Shown here: positions 53,384 through 62,187 of the stretch, piece by piece
How positions within the stretch are numbered: the first letter of the stretch is position 1
Layout of the letters: the number at the start of each line of letters is the position of its first letter
Assembly (NCBI GenBank): GCA_028819255.1
Contig: JAPPMB010000114.1
Location: 64,998-128,997, forward strand
DNA length: 64,000 nucleotides
Direction of reading: 5' to 3'
Source of the DNA: Bryobacterales bacterium
GTDB taxonomy: Bacteria; Acidobacteriota; Terriglobia; Bryobacterales; UBA6623
The notes under the pieces: generated by a model
What the model was told of the DNA's origin: nothing
Seen by the model: the letters and a program-made list of their open reading frames with translations, nothing else
Database searches by the model: none
Program-made: the position numbers and the translations under genes

Positions 53384-53413
53384 ATGAATCCCGAACCAAC
53401 CGGAATATCGTGA
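53384..53413 (+). CDS. Nine-codon leader ORF overlapping the YhaO-like start
   Basis: ATG AAT CCC GAA CCA ACC GGA ATA TCG TGA encodes MNPEPTGIS. Its TGA overlaps the GTG start of the nuclease gene (GTGA). With TATACT 9 bp upstream of this ATG, ribosomes could load on a leaderless mRNA, translate nine codons and restart on the GTG. Inference only; it may instead be coincidence. Confidence 0.4.
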   Translation: MNPEPTGIS

Positions 53414-54684
53414 AGCCGTTTCGCTTCGTGCATGCAGCAGATCTGCATCTTGACAGCCCCTTCACTGGACTCGCGTCCAGAACGCCAGAGCAGGTTTCGA
53501 AGAGCCTTCGCCAAGCCACATTCGACGCCTACGACAATATCGTCGAACTCTGCATCTCCGAAGGAGTGGACGCGCTGCTCATCGCAGGCGACGTCTACGA
53601 TGGAGCTGACCGCAGCCTTCGGGCCCAACGGTGGTTCATTGATGGGCTCAATCGGCTCCACCAAGCGGGTATTCGTTCTTTCGTCTGCCATGGCAACCAC
53701 GATCCGCTGGACGGCTGGGAGGCACGGCTGACGTATCCCCCGAGTTGCCATCGATTCGGCTCGGAATTCCAAGCTGTGCCAATCTTCGAGGACGATCCGG
53801 CGCACGCCGTCGTCCATGGTGTGAGCTACCCGACTCGCAACGTCAAGAGCAACCTGATCCGCCGCCTCGGTCCGGTCGATTCCCAATCTTTCAATATTGG
53901 CTTGTTGCACGCCAACGTCGACAACGACGCGAGCCACATGGCATACGCGCCGTGTTCTCTGAACGACCTGGCGGTAACGGGAATCGACTACTGGGCGCTT
54001 GGCCATGTCCATACGCGACAAGTGTTGAACGCACAGAGCCCGACTGCGGTCTATCCGGGGAACCCGCAGGGGAGGCACCTGAACGAAACCGGACCTCGGG
54101 GGGCGTATCTGGTCTCCATCGACGAGTCGGGTCGGCCCTATCTCGACTTTCGGTCCGTGGACACCATTCGTTGGGAACGCATAAGTATTGATATTGCGGA
54201 TGCCGACACGGAACAGAATCTGTTGGATGAACTGCACCAGCGTGTCGGCGAATCCCTCGAGCAAGCAGAAGGCCGTTCACTTGTGTTGCGGATGACGTTG
54301 GCCGGTCATGGTGGGTTGCATTGTTTCCTTTGCCAACCAAATGCCATTGCCGATCTGTTGGACGACATAAACCAGGCTTGGGCACAGTTGGATCCTTTTG
54401 CGTGGTGCGAGCGTATTGAAGATCGGACGGCACCAGTGTTTGATCGGGCACGACGCCTTCAGGGATCGGATTTCGTGGCAGACGTACTGCGCCTGTGTGA
54501 CCGTGCGAAACAGGATCCTGAACTCCTCCACGAACTGCGTGAGGGCCTGTCGGAACTCTTCCAACACCGGAGGTACAGGCGTTTCCTGAAGGATTGGATC
54601 CCGGACGACGCGGGACTGTCCATTCTTCTGGGGGAAGCCGAATCCATGGTCATGAACCTGCTGGTCGAGGACGATGGACCGTGA
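53410..54684 (+). CDS. YhaO/SbcD-like metallophosphoesterase nuclease
   Basis: A 424-aa calcineurin-like phosphoesterase of the YhaO/Mre11 group. Metal motifs in order: D11-x-H13 (HAADLHLDSPF), GD (60-61), GNHD (95-98), H167 in LLHANVD and GHVH (198-201). The ~180-residue C-terminal region would bind the ATPase partner. Predicted Mn-dependent nuclease acting on DNA ends or hairpins with the YhaN-like protein encoded next (GTGA overlap). Codon use is less GC-biased than the neighbours, and the gene lies between transposase relics, so it was probably acquired. Confidence 0.88.
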   Translation: MKPFRFVHAADLHLDSPFTGLASRTPEQVSKSLRQATFDAYDNIVELCISEGVDALLIAGDVYDGADRSLRAQRWFIDGLNRLHQAGIRSFVCHGNHDPLDGWEARLTYPPSCHRFGSEFQAVPIFEDDPAHAVVHGVSYPTRNVKSNLIRRLGPVDSQSFNIGLLHANVDNDASHMAYAPCSLNDLAVTGIDYWALGHVHTRQVLNAQSPTAVYPGNPQGRHLNETGPRGAYLVSIDESGRPYLDFRSVDTIRWERISIDIADADTEQNLLDELHQRVGESLEQAEGRSLVLRMTLAGHGGLHCFLCQPNAIADLLDDINQAWAQLDPFAWCERIEDRTAPVFDRARRLQGSDFVADVLRLCDRAKQDPELLHELREGLSELFQHRRYRRFLKDWIPDDAGLSILLGEAESMVMNLLVEDDGP

Positions 54685-57600
54685 GGATTCAGCGGTGTCA
54701 AATTGAGGGATTCGGACGATTTTCCGACCGTTCCGTGGGACCGTTCGAGAATCCGCTCACGCTGATCTACGGTCCAAACGAAGCGGGGAAGAGCACTTTC
54801 CTAGCATTCATCCGAACCATCTTCTTTGGATTTCCCGGTCGCTTGGGACACCAACACTATCCGCCCCTGTTCGGTGGCCGTCACGGCGGCCGCATCGACC
54901 TCATCGGCAGCGACGGTGGCCATTATGCGGTCCATCGCCTTCAGGGCCGGGGTGCCGGACCGGTGACCGTCACCGGGGGGGACGGGGAAATCTTGGACGC
55001 CGGAGTGCTGGACCAGCTGTTGGGACACCATGGCCGCGATGTCTTCGAGAGTGTTTTCGCCTTCACGCTCCAAGATCTGCACAGCGGTGACCTACTGGGA
55101 AAATCCAGCGTCAACAGCCAGATCTACAGCGCCGGCATGGGAGTCACAAGGCTTCCGGCGGCCATGAAGACGCTTAGAGCGGAGCGGACCAAGCTCTTTC
55201 TCAAGGGGGGCAGCGTCAACCCGATCGCCCGGACGGCTAGAAAGTTGGATGCCATCGAGGCGAAACTTCGAGATGTGGCTACCAACGCGGCCGAGTACGG
55301 ACGCCTCACCACTCGTCTCGAGGAGGTCGAGGTCAGACTGTCGGATCTGAAGCGTATCCAGCGAAAGGGCAAGAGCCGCCTCGACCATCGTCGTCAACTG
55401 CGGGACGCTTGGAAAGATTGGAACGACCTGATCACCGTCGACCGGCGCTTGTCCGATCTTCCGCCGATCGACGAGTTCCCGACGGACGGAATCCGTCGAC
55501 TGGAGGCCCTAGAGGAACGGTTGAGGGGCGCGAGGCGGGAATACGATTCTGCTGAGACCAGCGTCGACGAAGCTAGGGCCAAGGCAACCGTCCAAATCGA
55601 GCACGCTTCCATATTTGACAGAACGATGGAGATCCGGAATCTGGTACGGCTTCGAGGAGCGTTCGACCAGTCGCTGCGTGATGTTCCAAAGCGCCAAGCG
55701 GAACTTGAGAACTACCAGAATGATCTGGCCAAGACCCTCCAGGAATTGGGGCCCGATTGGGACGAACAGCGGATATCGCATTTCGACCTGTCAATCGCCG
55801 TCCGTGAAGAGATTTCGGAGCACGAGGAACGGTTGCGTCAGGGACAGGAGCGTCTGGGGCGTGGCGAGTCGGCTTTGGAACAGGCGGACGCCCTCTTTAA
55901 CGAAGCCTTCCAAACGGTCCACAGAGCCAAGAAGGAACTGGCGACTGCCCCCGAGCCGGCGTACGACACGGACGGAATCAGGAGGCGCCGAAGTCAGCTT
56001 CGAAGGGCCCGGGTTAAATTGAACCGGCTCGCCGGGGAGAAACAGCGGGTATCGGACTTGAAACGCCAGCTGGACAGCGTCTATCGGCAGGGGTCTCCCG
56101 AGGCCGGGAACGGAATGCGGTGGTCCGCCGTTCTGTGCGCGGTGGTTGGTGTCGTGCTTCTGGTCGCCGGACTCATGACCGGTGGCAGGGTATTGGCCAT
56201 GGGTGTTGTGACTAGTCTGATCCTGATGGGCATGGCAGCTTACTTCTTCGTCCAAAATCACGGCTCTGCGGGAAAGTCGGAATCGCCCGTTGGAGACCCC
56301 CTTCGGCGGTCGCTTGAAGATGCCCGCCGCCGGCTCGTGGCCATGCGGGCCGAGCTGGGTGAGGCCGCCAGCCGGTTGGGCCTTAAAGAGATCAATGAGT
56401 CCGTCATCACCACCGCCGAGGAGTTGCTGGATGCAGAATCCCAACGGCTCATGCATCGTGAGCAGCTGGCACGGACCGTGGCCCAAGCAAGTGAATCCCT
56501 CGAAACGCGAGCGGTCAGAAAGCACGAAATGGCCGAGAACGTGGAACAGGTTCGGAGGCAACTCGACGCTGCGAGAAGGGCGTGGCTGGTCTGGCTCGAA
56601 AAGCGCAGTCTACGGACGACTCTTACCCCGGAAGCCATGGGAGAACTTAGAGGACAGGTCGAATTGGGACGAAAACAATTCGCAGACGTTCGAAACTGGC
56701 ACCAACGGATCACGGCGATTCAAGGAGATATTGACTCGTACACCGCGATGGTGGTGCCCTTGGCGTCAGCCTTCCATGTGGAATTCGATCTCAACGACGG
56801 TCAGGCGGTCTGCAGTACGGCCGACTTCCTTATCGACCTGCACGAGCGAGTCCGTCAACAGGTCGGGGATCGGGCCAACGCCGCCACGGAGTTGCAAAAC
56901 GCCGAGTCCGAATTGAGGGAGCGGAAAAGGCAGCTCTCTGACGCGGAATCTGATTTGATCCGGCTTCTTGAATCCGGCGGCGCCACGGATCCAGAACACT
57001 TTCGAAGACGAGCCGAGAGGTACCGCCAGCGCACCGAGGTCAGTAATCGGAGGCGGGATATTGTGGGCCGTATCCAGCGCATCAGTGGTCCTGGAGACCT
57101 CCTAGATTCATTGCTGCAGAGGTTCAAGAACACCGATCTTTCGTCTGTTCTCGCCGAGATGGACCAAGTGCGTGAAGAACTTGTCGCGGCCGGCGAGGAG
57201 ATCCAAGCCCAATCCACCGAACGTGGTGGAATCCGTAGCGATCTGGATCGGCTCATCGGAGAGGAGGAGTCCTCTGGATGGCGGCTGGAGCGTCATCTGC
57301 GGCTGGAGCAGATTCGAGGCCATGCCCGGGAATGGGTGATTCGCACATTGGTTCAACAGTTGCTGGAGATGGCCCAGAACAAGTTCGAGAGGGAACGGCA
57401 GCCCGGCGTCGTTCGGCATGCAGAGAGTTTTTTCGATTCCATCACCGGGGGCCGATATCCGCAGGTCTATGCTCCCTTAGGTGAACGGAAGATAATCGTC
57501 ACCGATGCTGACGGTCGGCGGAAGTCACCGAACGCGTTGAGCCGAGGTACCAGGGAGCAGTTGTTCTTGTCGTTGCGTTTTGGACTCATACGGGAATTGG

Positions 57601-57803
57601 GGCAGCGGACGGAGCCGTTACCGGTCGTCGTAGATGAAGTGTTGGTGAATTTCGATCCTGAGCGTGCATTGCGGGCGGCCCGCGCCTTCGTTGAACTATC
57701 CCGGACGAACCAGGTTCTAGTATTCACTTGTCACCCGGAAGTCGTTAAGTTATTTCAGGATGCGGCTGGGGCGAAGTGCCCGGATTTGATGCGCCTAGAG
57801 TAG
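54681..57803 (+). CDS. YhaN-like SMC/Rad50-type AAA ATPase with membrane segments
   Basis: A 1040-aa ABC-type ATPase. Walker A is GPNEAGKST (31-39). Two long coiled-coil arms flank a central pair of hydrophobic helices at ~481-527 (WSAVLCAVVGVVLLVAGLM; VLAMGVVTSLILMGMAAYFF), the hallmark of YhaN compared with SbcC. The C-terminal half has the signature 'ALSRGTREQLFLSLRFGL' (~950), Walker B 'LPVVVDEVLVNFD' (~985) and the switch His in 'VFTCHPE'. Works with the YhaO-like nuclease, likely tethered to the membrane. GTG start overlaps the yhaO stop. Confidence 0.88.
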   Translation: MRIQRCQIEGFGRFSDRSVGPFENPLTLIYGPNEAGKSTFLAFIRTIFFGFPGRLGHQHYPPLFGGRHGGRIDLIGSDGGHYAVHRLQGRGAGPVTVTGGDGEILDAGVLDQLLGHHGRDVFESVFAFTLQDLHSGDLLGKSSVNSQIYSAGMGVTRLPAAMKTLRAERTKLFLKGGSVNPIARTARKLDAIEAKLRDVATNAAEYGRLTTRLEEVEVRLSDLKRIQRKGKSRLDHRRQLRDAWKDWNDLITVDRRLSDLPPIDEFPTDGIRRLEALEERLRGARREYDSAETSVDEARAKATVQIEHASIFDRTMEIRNLVRLRGAFDQSLRDVPKRQAELENYQNDLAKTLQELGPDWDEQRISHFDLSIAVREEISEHEERLRQGQERLGRGESALEQADALFNEAFQTVHRAKKELATAPEPAYDTDGIRRRRSQLRRARVKLNRLAGEKQRVSDLKRQLDSVYRQGSPEAGNGMRWSAVLCAVVGVVLLVAGLMTGGRVLAMGVVTSLILMGMAAYFFVQNHGSAGKSESPVGDPLRRSLEDARRRLVAMRAELGEAASRLGLKEINESVITTAEELLDAESQRLMHREQLARTVAQASESLETRAVRKHEMAENVEQVRRQLDAARRAWLVWLEKRSLRTTLTPEAMGELRGQVELGRKQFADVRNWHQRITAIQGDIDSYTAMVVPLASAFHVEFDLNDGQAVCSTADFLIDLHERVRQQVGDRANAATELQNAESELRERKRQLSDAESDLIRLLESGGATDPEHFRRRAERYRQRTEVSNRRRDIVGRIQRISGPGDLLDSLLQRFKNTDLSSVLAEMDQVREELVAAGEEIQAQSTERGGIRSDLDRLIGEEESSGWRLERHLRLEQIRGHAREWVIRTLVQQLLEMAQNKFERERQPGVVRHAESFFDSITGGRYPQVYAPLGERKIIVTDADGRRKSPNALSRGTREQLFLSLRFGLIRELGQRTEPLPVVVDEVLVNFDPERALRAARAFVELSRTNQVLVFTCHPEVVKLFQDAAGAKCPDLMRLE

Positions 57804-57842
57804 CTTCCAAGTGATTTTTCACAAAGCTCACTAGCCTCATCC

Positions 57843-58169
57843 GCAAGCGTATGATATAGCGCAAGTTGGCAGGAGCTAGTGGGATTGGAAACCATACGCC
57901 TTCCTGAAGGTGCGCTTTGCCTTGTTGTTTATGCCGTCCACTGTGCCGAAGGAGAAGGCGCGACCGGTGCGCAACTGGTTCAGCACCAGCGACCGGCTTC
58001 GGCGCAGCGTCCGCGGGTTAAATCGCTGCCGAGAAACCCAATTCCAGCCCACAATTCCTGCGAAAGAGGCTGCCGGGCCTCACCCCTGAAACCAAACGAC
58101 CTCCACGGAGAATATCGTGCAAACCCGTGCGGGTCGGAGCAACTCCCGCAACTGAGAGTGTCCGCCAAA
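57843..58169 (+). repeat. ~330-bp island-flanking repeat, copy 2
   Basis: Second copy of the 52185-52512 repeat, same orientation, beginning 40 bp after the ATPase gene. The two copies bracket the accessory genes like the arms of a composite element. Confidence 0.85.
57876..58016 (-). pseudogene. ISL3-like transposase C-terminal remnant (second copy)
   Basis: The minus frame reads 'TLRRSRSLVLNQLRTGRAF' then 'GTVDGINNKAKRTFRKAYGF' before a TAG at 57876. It is closer to intact ISL3 enzymes (VEG-NNKAK, KAYGF) than the first copy but equally truncated. Confidence 0.75.
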
Positions 58170-58415
58170 GTGTAGTAAGCCCATCCGCGGATGCACCGCA
58201 ACCTCCAGACGCTCCCGTTCACCTTCCGCCCGGCCTGCACCAGCCAGATTCGGGCGCACACGGATCCGGGCGGCCGGTAGACCCGGTTCGGGATTGTCTT
58301 CAGTTCCGTCCGTCTCTCTCCTCCTCATCCTGCTGTCGCCGCTCCCCCACTCCCGCTGCCCTTGCCGCGCTGTGCGCCTGAAGGCCGTACGCAGCGTCTG
58401 CTGGGGGCACGGCTA
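58170..58415. other. Intergenic remainder of the island's right flank
   Basis: About 245 bp between the two repeats on the right side of the island. Minus-strand frames contain protein-like bits but nothing identifiable. No gene called. Confidence 0.4.
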
Positions 58416-58538
58416 ACGCTGTGCTCCCTTCCAGTCTTTCCTGAACTTCGTTGCGACCCGGAGCACAGTGGCGCAGCCATTATGCGGCTGCGAGAGAGAA
58501 CCCTACTGCTGGAAGGAGACAATGGCTTCTAGCCCATA
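58416..58538 (+). repeat. Dispersed ~120-bp repeat, copy 2
   Basis: Partner of 44425-44546, same orientation. It ends 30 bp before the aldo/keto reductase ATG and marks the right edge of the disturbed region. Confidence 0.65.
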
Positions 58539-58567
58539 GATGATGCCTGAGCGGGTATCATGTAGGC

Positions 58568-59716
58568 ATGTCGGCGTTCGCACGCTGGAATCGGCGCGAC
58601 TTCCTTCGTTCGGGCGGAACCGGCGCTCTGTTTGCCGCCTTGCAGTCCAAGGCTGACGCGGGCGATCCCGGGGACAGCCCCGAATGGAGGAACCGCAGTC
58701 CCGAAATGGCCTACCGGCGCCTCGGGCGGACGAACTACATGATCTCGGAGATCGTCTGCGGCGGGAACACCATCGCTCCGGACAACTTCCGGCACGTGGA
58801 GGAGGCCATCGAGCGGGGCCTCAACTATCTCGACACCGCTCCCGCCTACGGACGCGGGCGGAGCGAGCAGGGGTACGGCGAGGTCGTCGCGGGCTCGAAA
58901 CGCGACCGAGTCTTCCTCAACACCAAGGTGAGCGTCTGGGACATCAACAGGAATGCGATCTTCCGAGGGATCTACGATGAGCTGGCGTCGAGCGAGCAGG
59001 CGAGGATCCAGGGCAGGGTGAGAGAGGAGATCGAGCGCCGTCGGGCGCTGGACCCGGATCACATTTGCCATTACTTCGGGGGGCAGCAGAGAGAGCTGGA
59101 GGCCTCGCTTCTGAGCAACGCGATGGAGCCCGACTTCGGCGACAGGATCGACCGGCCCGCCGAGTACCGGGCCCGCGTGTTGAATTCCGTCGAGGACAGC
59201 CTGCGGGCGCTTCGCACGGACTACCTCGACCTGCTCATGGTTCCGCACGGCGCGAGCAGCGCGCACGAAGTCAAGGCCTTCCCAGAGATCTTCGAGGCGT
59301 TCGAGACCCTGCGGAAGGCAGGCAAGGCGCGCCACCTGGCATTCTCGGCGCACAGCGATCCGGGCGGCGTGCTGGAGGGCGCGGTGGAGTCCGGGCAGTA
59401 CTCCGCCGGAATGATCGCGTACAACATCGTGAACCGGGCCTACGTCGACGCCGCACTGGACAAGGCGGCAGAGGCCGACGTCGGAGTGATTGCGATGAAG
59501 GTGGCGCGTCCCTGCCACCACGGTCGGGACAACGGCCAGCCCAACGACCCCCGCCGCGTGGCGATGATCGAGGAGGCCGTCCCGGGCAGGCTGTCCGTTC
59601 CCCAGAAGTGCTACCTGTGGGCGCTTCGGGATTCCCGGATCGCCGGGGTCAACTCCGAGCTCAAGAACTCCACGATGGTTGCCGAGAACCTGCCTCTGGC
59701 CGCTGCCAAGGCATAG
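58568..59716 (+). CDS. Tat-exported aldo/keto reductase (long form)
   Basis: A 382-aa aldo/keto reductase. Tat signal WNRRDFLRSGGTGALFAA. AKR tetrad visible in LDTAPAYGRG (Asp, Tyr), 'LNTKVSVWD' (Lys) and 'MVPHGAS' (His). Between the Lys and His there is a ~70-residue insertion ('ICHYFGGQQRELEASLLSNAM') not present in the shorter homologue at 26530-27495. Probable periplasmic sugar or aldehyde reductase. TATCAT lies 6 bp before the ATG. Convergent with the beta-propeller gene. Confidence 0.85.
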   Translation: MSAFARWNRRDFLRSGGTGALFAALQSKADAGDPGDSPEWRNRSPEMAYRRLGRTNYMISEIVCGGNTIAPDNFRHVEEAIERGLNYLDTAPAYGRGRSEQGYGEVVAGSKRDRVFLNTKVSVWDINRNAIFRGIYDELASSEQARIQGRVREEIERRRALDPDHICHYFGGQQRELEASLLSNAMEPDFGDRIDRPAEYRARVLNSVEDSLRALRTDYLDLLMVPHGASSAHEVKAFPEIFEAFETLRKAGKARHLAFSAHSDPGGVLEGAVESGQYSAGMIAYNIVNRAYVDAALDKAAEADVGVIAMKVARPCHHGRDNGQPNDPRRVAMIEEAVPGRLSVPQKCYLWALRDSRIAGVNSELKNSTMVAENLPLAAAKA

Positions 59717-59745
59717 AAGCCCGCCGACGTCAGAGCAGTACGGCG

Positions 59746-60699
59746 CTACCGGATCACGTCCCCCTCGACATCCAGGAGCAGGTTGGCGCAGAGATCATTG
59801 CCGAAGGTCTCCCAGTCGAGAAAGCTCCAGACAAGCTCCTTGTCGCGGGTCACCTCGAAGATCTGGGGCGTCTCGCCCTCGGCATGGGTGTTGGTCACCA
59901 CGATGTTTCCCCCGGGGAGAGCCTGCAGCTGCGTCACCCAGAAGAGCCGGATGCCTGGGACGTCGCCGCTCTCGAGGCTCCAGACGATCTCGCCGGCCGG
60001 GTCCACCTCAAGCACCCGGTTGTTGTTGCCCCCGCCGATGAGGGTGTTGCCGCCGGGCAGCCGATAGGCCGAATACACGTCCGTGCCGTGCCCGCGGTGC
60101 GTGGGCGTCGGCTGGCCGTTCAACTCCATGCGGTATTCCCAGATCACGTTCCCGTCCCGCTCGTACTCGCGCACGGCGCCGTCGGCCTCGTGTGCCACGA
60201 GATAGGTGTCCGCCGCCGTCCGCCGGACGAGCCGGGTGTCCTTGTGCCAGTTCGGCTGTTCCACTTCAAGCGGGATCTCGTGCTGCACCTCGCCCTGCCG
60301 GTCGACCTCGACGAGCCTCCGGTTGCCGGACTCGGCGACCATCGTCAGGCCGTTCTCAAGTCGCTCGAACGCATGGATCTCTACCATCTCGATCTCGTCT
60401 GAAACGGGCGCGGACCGCCACCGCCAGACGACCTCCTTCTCCGGGGTCAGCTCGACGATCGTGTCCCAGCCCGTCGGCGCGAGCACGTTGCCGTTGGGCA
60501 GCAGGTGCATGTCGTGGGCGATTGCGCCGTTTTCCCACGACCACTCCACGGAGCCGTCGGCCCCGACCACGGCGACGCGGCCCTTGTCCTGGGCCATCAG
60601 GCGGTGGGAGGCCGCCTCGGCTCCGCTGCGGTGCCGACCGCAGGCTCCCGCTAGGAGCGGGCCGGCCAGTCCGGCCTTGAGGAACTCGCGTCGATGCAT
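59746..60699 (-). CDS. Exported beta-propeller (PQQ/arylsulfotransferase-like) protein
   Basis: A 317-aa protein with a combined Tat and lipoprotein-type signal (RREFLKAGLAGPLLAGAC). The body is a propeller of WD/PQQ-like blades: 'VVGADGSVEWSWENGAIAHDMHLLPNGNVLAPTGWDTIVELTPEKEVVW' type repeats and 'LPGGNTLIGGGNNNRVLEVDPAGEIVWSLE'. Related proteins are annotated arylsulfotransferase-like, but I see no proof of catalysis. GGGAG upstream of the ATG supports this start. It follows the Gfo/Idh gene by 55 bp in the same direction. Confidence 0.78.
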   Translation of the reverse strand: MHRREFLKAGLAGPLLAGACGRHRSGAEAASHRLMAQDKGRVAVVGADGSVEWSWENGAIAHDMHLLPNGNVLAPTGWDTIVELTPEKEVVWRWRSAPVSDEIEMVEIHAFERLENGLTMVAESGNRRLVEVDRQGEVQHEIPLEVEQPNWHKDTRLVRRTAADTYLVAHEADGAVREYERDGNVIWEYRMELNGQPTPTHRGHGTDVYSAYRLPGGNTLIGGGNNNRVLEVDPAGEIVWSLESGDVPGIRLFWVTQLQALPGGNIVVTNTHAEGETPQIFEVTRDKELVWSFLDWETFGNDLCANLLLDVEGDVIR

Positions 60700-60754
60700 G
60701 ACGGCTCTCCCTGCTGCCCGACGCGGCGCGCTGGCCGCTCGCGCGAGCGGTCCG

Positions 60755-62068
60755 CTAGACGAACTCGTACTCTCCCGGGCGCGGCAGCTCGGGCACTTCG
60801 TGCTCCCCTTCCAGCGACGGATTGTTCGGAATCAGGTTCTGCTTCGAGTTCATCACCATGTCCCAGGTCACCTCGATCCCGGCATAGGCCGATTCCCGGC
60901 CCATGATTGCCGTCATCGTCGAGTAGGCCACCGCCAGGGCCTGGTTCTTGTAGGGGCCGCTGCCGGTGATCGACGCCACCATGTCGATGTGCTCCTGCAC
61001 GTACGGGCTCGTATTCGACGGCGTTCCCAGGTCCCTTGCCGTCGAACGGCCGCGCGTCCCGACGACAAGCTCGTTGACCCGGCGGACCTTGCGGTCGGGA
61101 TACTGCCGGCAGTGACTGCTCATCCGCACGCCGTTCGTGTACACGAAGTCCGCATGCACATGGTCGTAGATGTTGCCGTACAGCTTCTCGCGGGGACGCC
61201 AGATGGCGCCGCCGGACGCCACGACGCTCTCGGGATGGGTGTCCCCCATCACCCAGTTGATGACATCGATGTTGTGCAGGTGCTGCTCGACGATCTGGTC
61301 GCCGCAGATCCACACATGCGAGTACCAGGCGCGTTGCTGCCATGCCAGGGAATTCTCGTCGAGCCTGTCCTCGAAGTCTGCGCCCTTGATCACGGGTCCC
61401 GAGATCCAGTTCGCGTAGGTCGCCACCACGTCGCCGATCTCGCCGTCTTGGATGCGCTGTACGGACTGGACGTACTCCCTCTGCGACCGACGCTGGGCGC
61501 CGATCATGACGGTAAGCTTCTTCTGCTCCGATTCCTTGGCCAGCCGGATGACCTTCTGGGCCCCCATGCAGTCGGTTGCGAGGGGCTTCTCGGCGAAGAC
61601 GTGCTTGTTGGCGTTGATCGCGTACTCCAGGTGCAGCGGGCGCCAGCCCGGGGGTGTGTGCAGAAAGACGACATCCACTCCGGAATCGACGACCTTCTTG
61701 TAGGCGTCGTAGCCCAGGTAGCGGTTCTCCGGAGCAACCTTGATCTGCTGCTTCACCTCGGGCTGAAACTCGTCGGAGTCCCGAAGCCTGCGCAGCGAAC
61801 GCTCCAGCTGGTCCTCGAAAAGATCGCCCATCACACGGAGTTCGTAGTTGGGATTGCCGCGGATGGCCTCGGCCACTCCGCGCGTGCCTCGTCCGCCACA
61901 GCCCACGATGCCGATCGACAGCTTGTCGCCGTCCTGTCCTCGCAGTGCCGGCGGCGCGACCTGGAGGGCCGTCGCGGCCGCCGTGGCGGTTGCGGCCGAG
62001 CCTTTCATGAAGGACCGGCGCGTGACGTCCGTCTCCCTCGCGTTCTTCTGGGCTGTCTTTTCTGGCAT
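60755..62068 (-). CDS. Tat-exported Gfo/Idh/MocA family oxidoreductase
   Basis: A 437-aa exported dehydrogenase. Tat signal 'VTRRSFMKGSAATATAAATALQ', Rossmann motif IGIVGCGGRGTRGVAEA, EKP in 'VFAEKPLATD', and 'CGDQIVEQHLHNIDVINWVMGD' carrying the active-site His. The C-terminal 'GYEAYKK'-type 'LGYDAYKKVVDSGVDVVFLHTPP' segment is usual for this Acidobacteria/Planctomycetes subgroup. ATG 62068 has AAGGA 9 bp upstream. Substrate is probably a sugar or inositol-like compound. Transcribed with the beta-propeller gene. Confidence 0.88.
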   Translation of the reverse strand: MPEKTAQKNARETDVTRRSFMKGSAATATAAATALQVAPPALRGQDGDKLSIGIVGCGGRGTRGVAEAIRGNPNYELRVMGDLFEDQLERSLRRLRDSDEFQPEVKQQIKVAPENRYLGYDAYKKVVDSGVDVVFLHTPPGWRPLHLEYAINANKHVFAEKPLATDCMGAQKVIRLAKESEQKKLTVMIGAQRRSQREYVQSVQRIQDGEIGDVVATYANWISGPVIKGADFEDRLDENSLAWQQRAWYSHVWICGDQIVEQHLHNIDVINWVMGDTHPESVVASGGAIWRPREKLYGNIYDHVHADFVYTNGVRMSSHCRQYPDRKVRRVNELVVGTRGRSTARDLGTPSNTSPYVQEHIDMVASITGSGPYKNQALAVAYSTMTAIMGRESAYAGIEVTWDMVMNSKQNLIPNNPSLEGEHEVPELPRPGEYEFV

Positions 62069-62187
62069 GCGTCCGATTCCTTGCTTGCTTGGCGTCGCGC
62101 AGCCGGAGGTCCGGCGGCGGCACGCGCGATTGATCATTGTACGAACATTCCCGGGCGCATTCCGGCGGCGAGCGTCTCGGCGGTGCG

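Noticed and set aside
52131-58540. Island as a currently active composite transposon
   Set aside because: Both flanking transposase pieces are truncated and the internal one is frameshifted; no target-site duplication or terminal inverted repeats could be seen.
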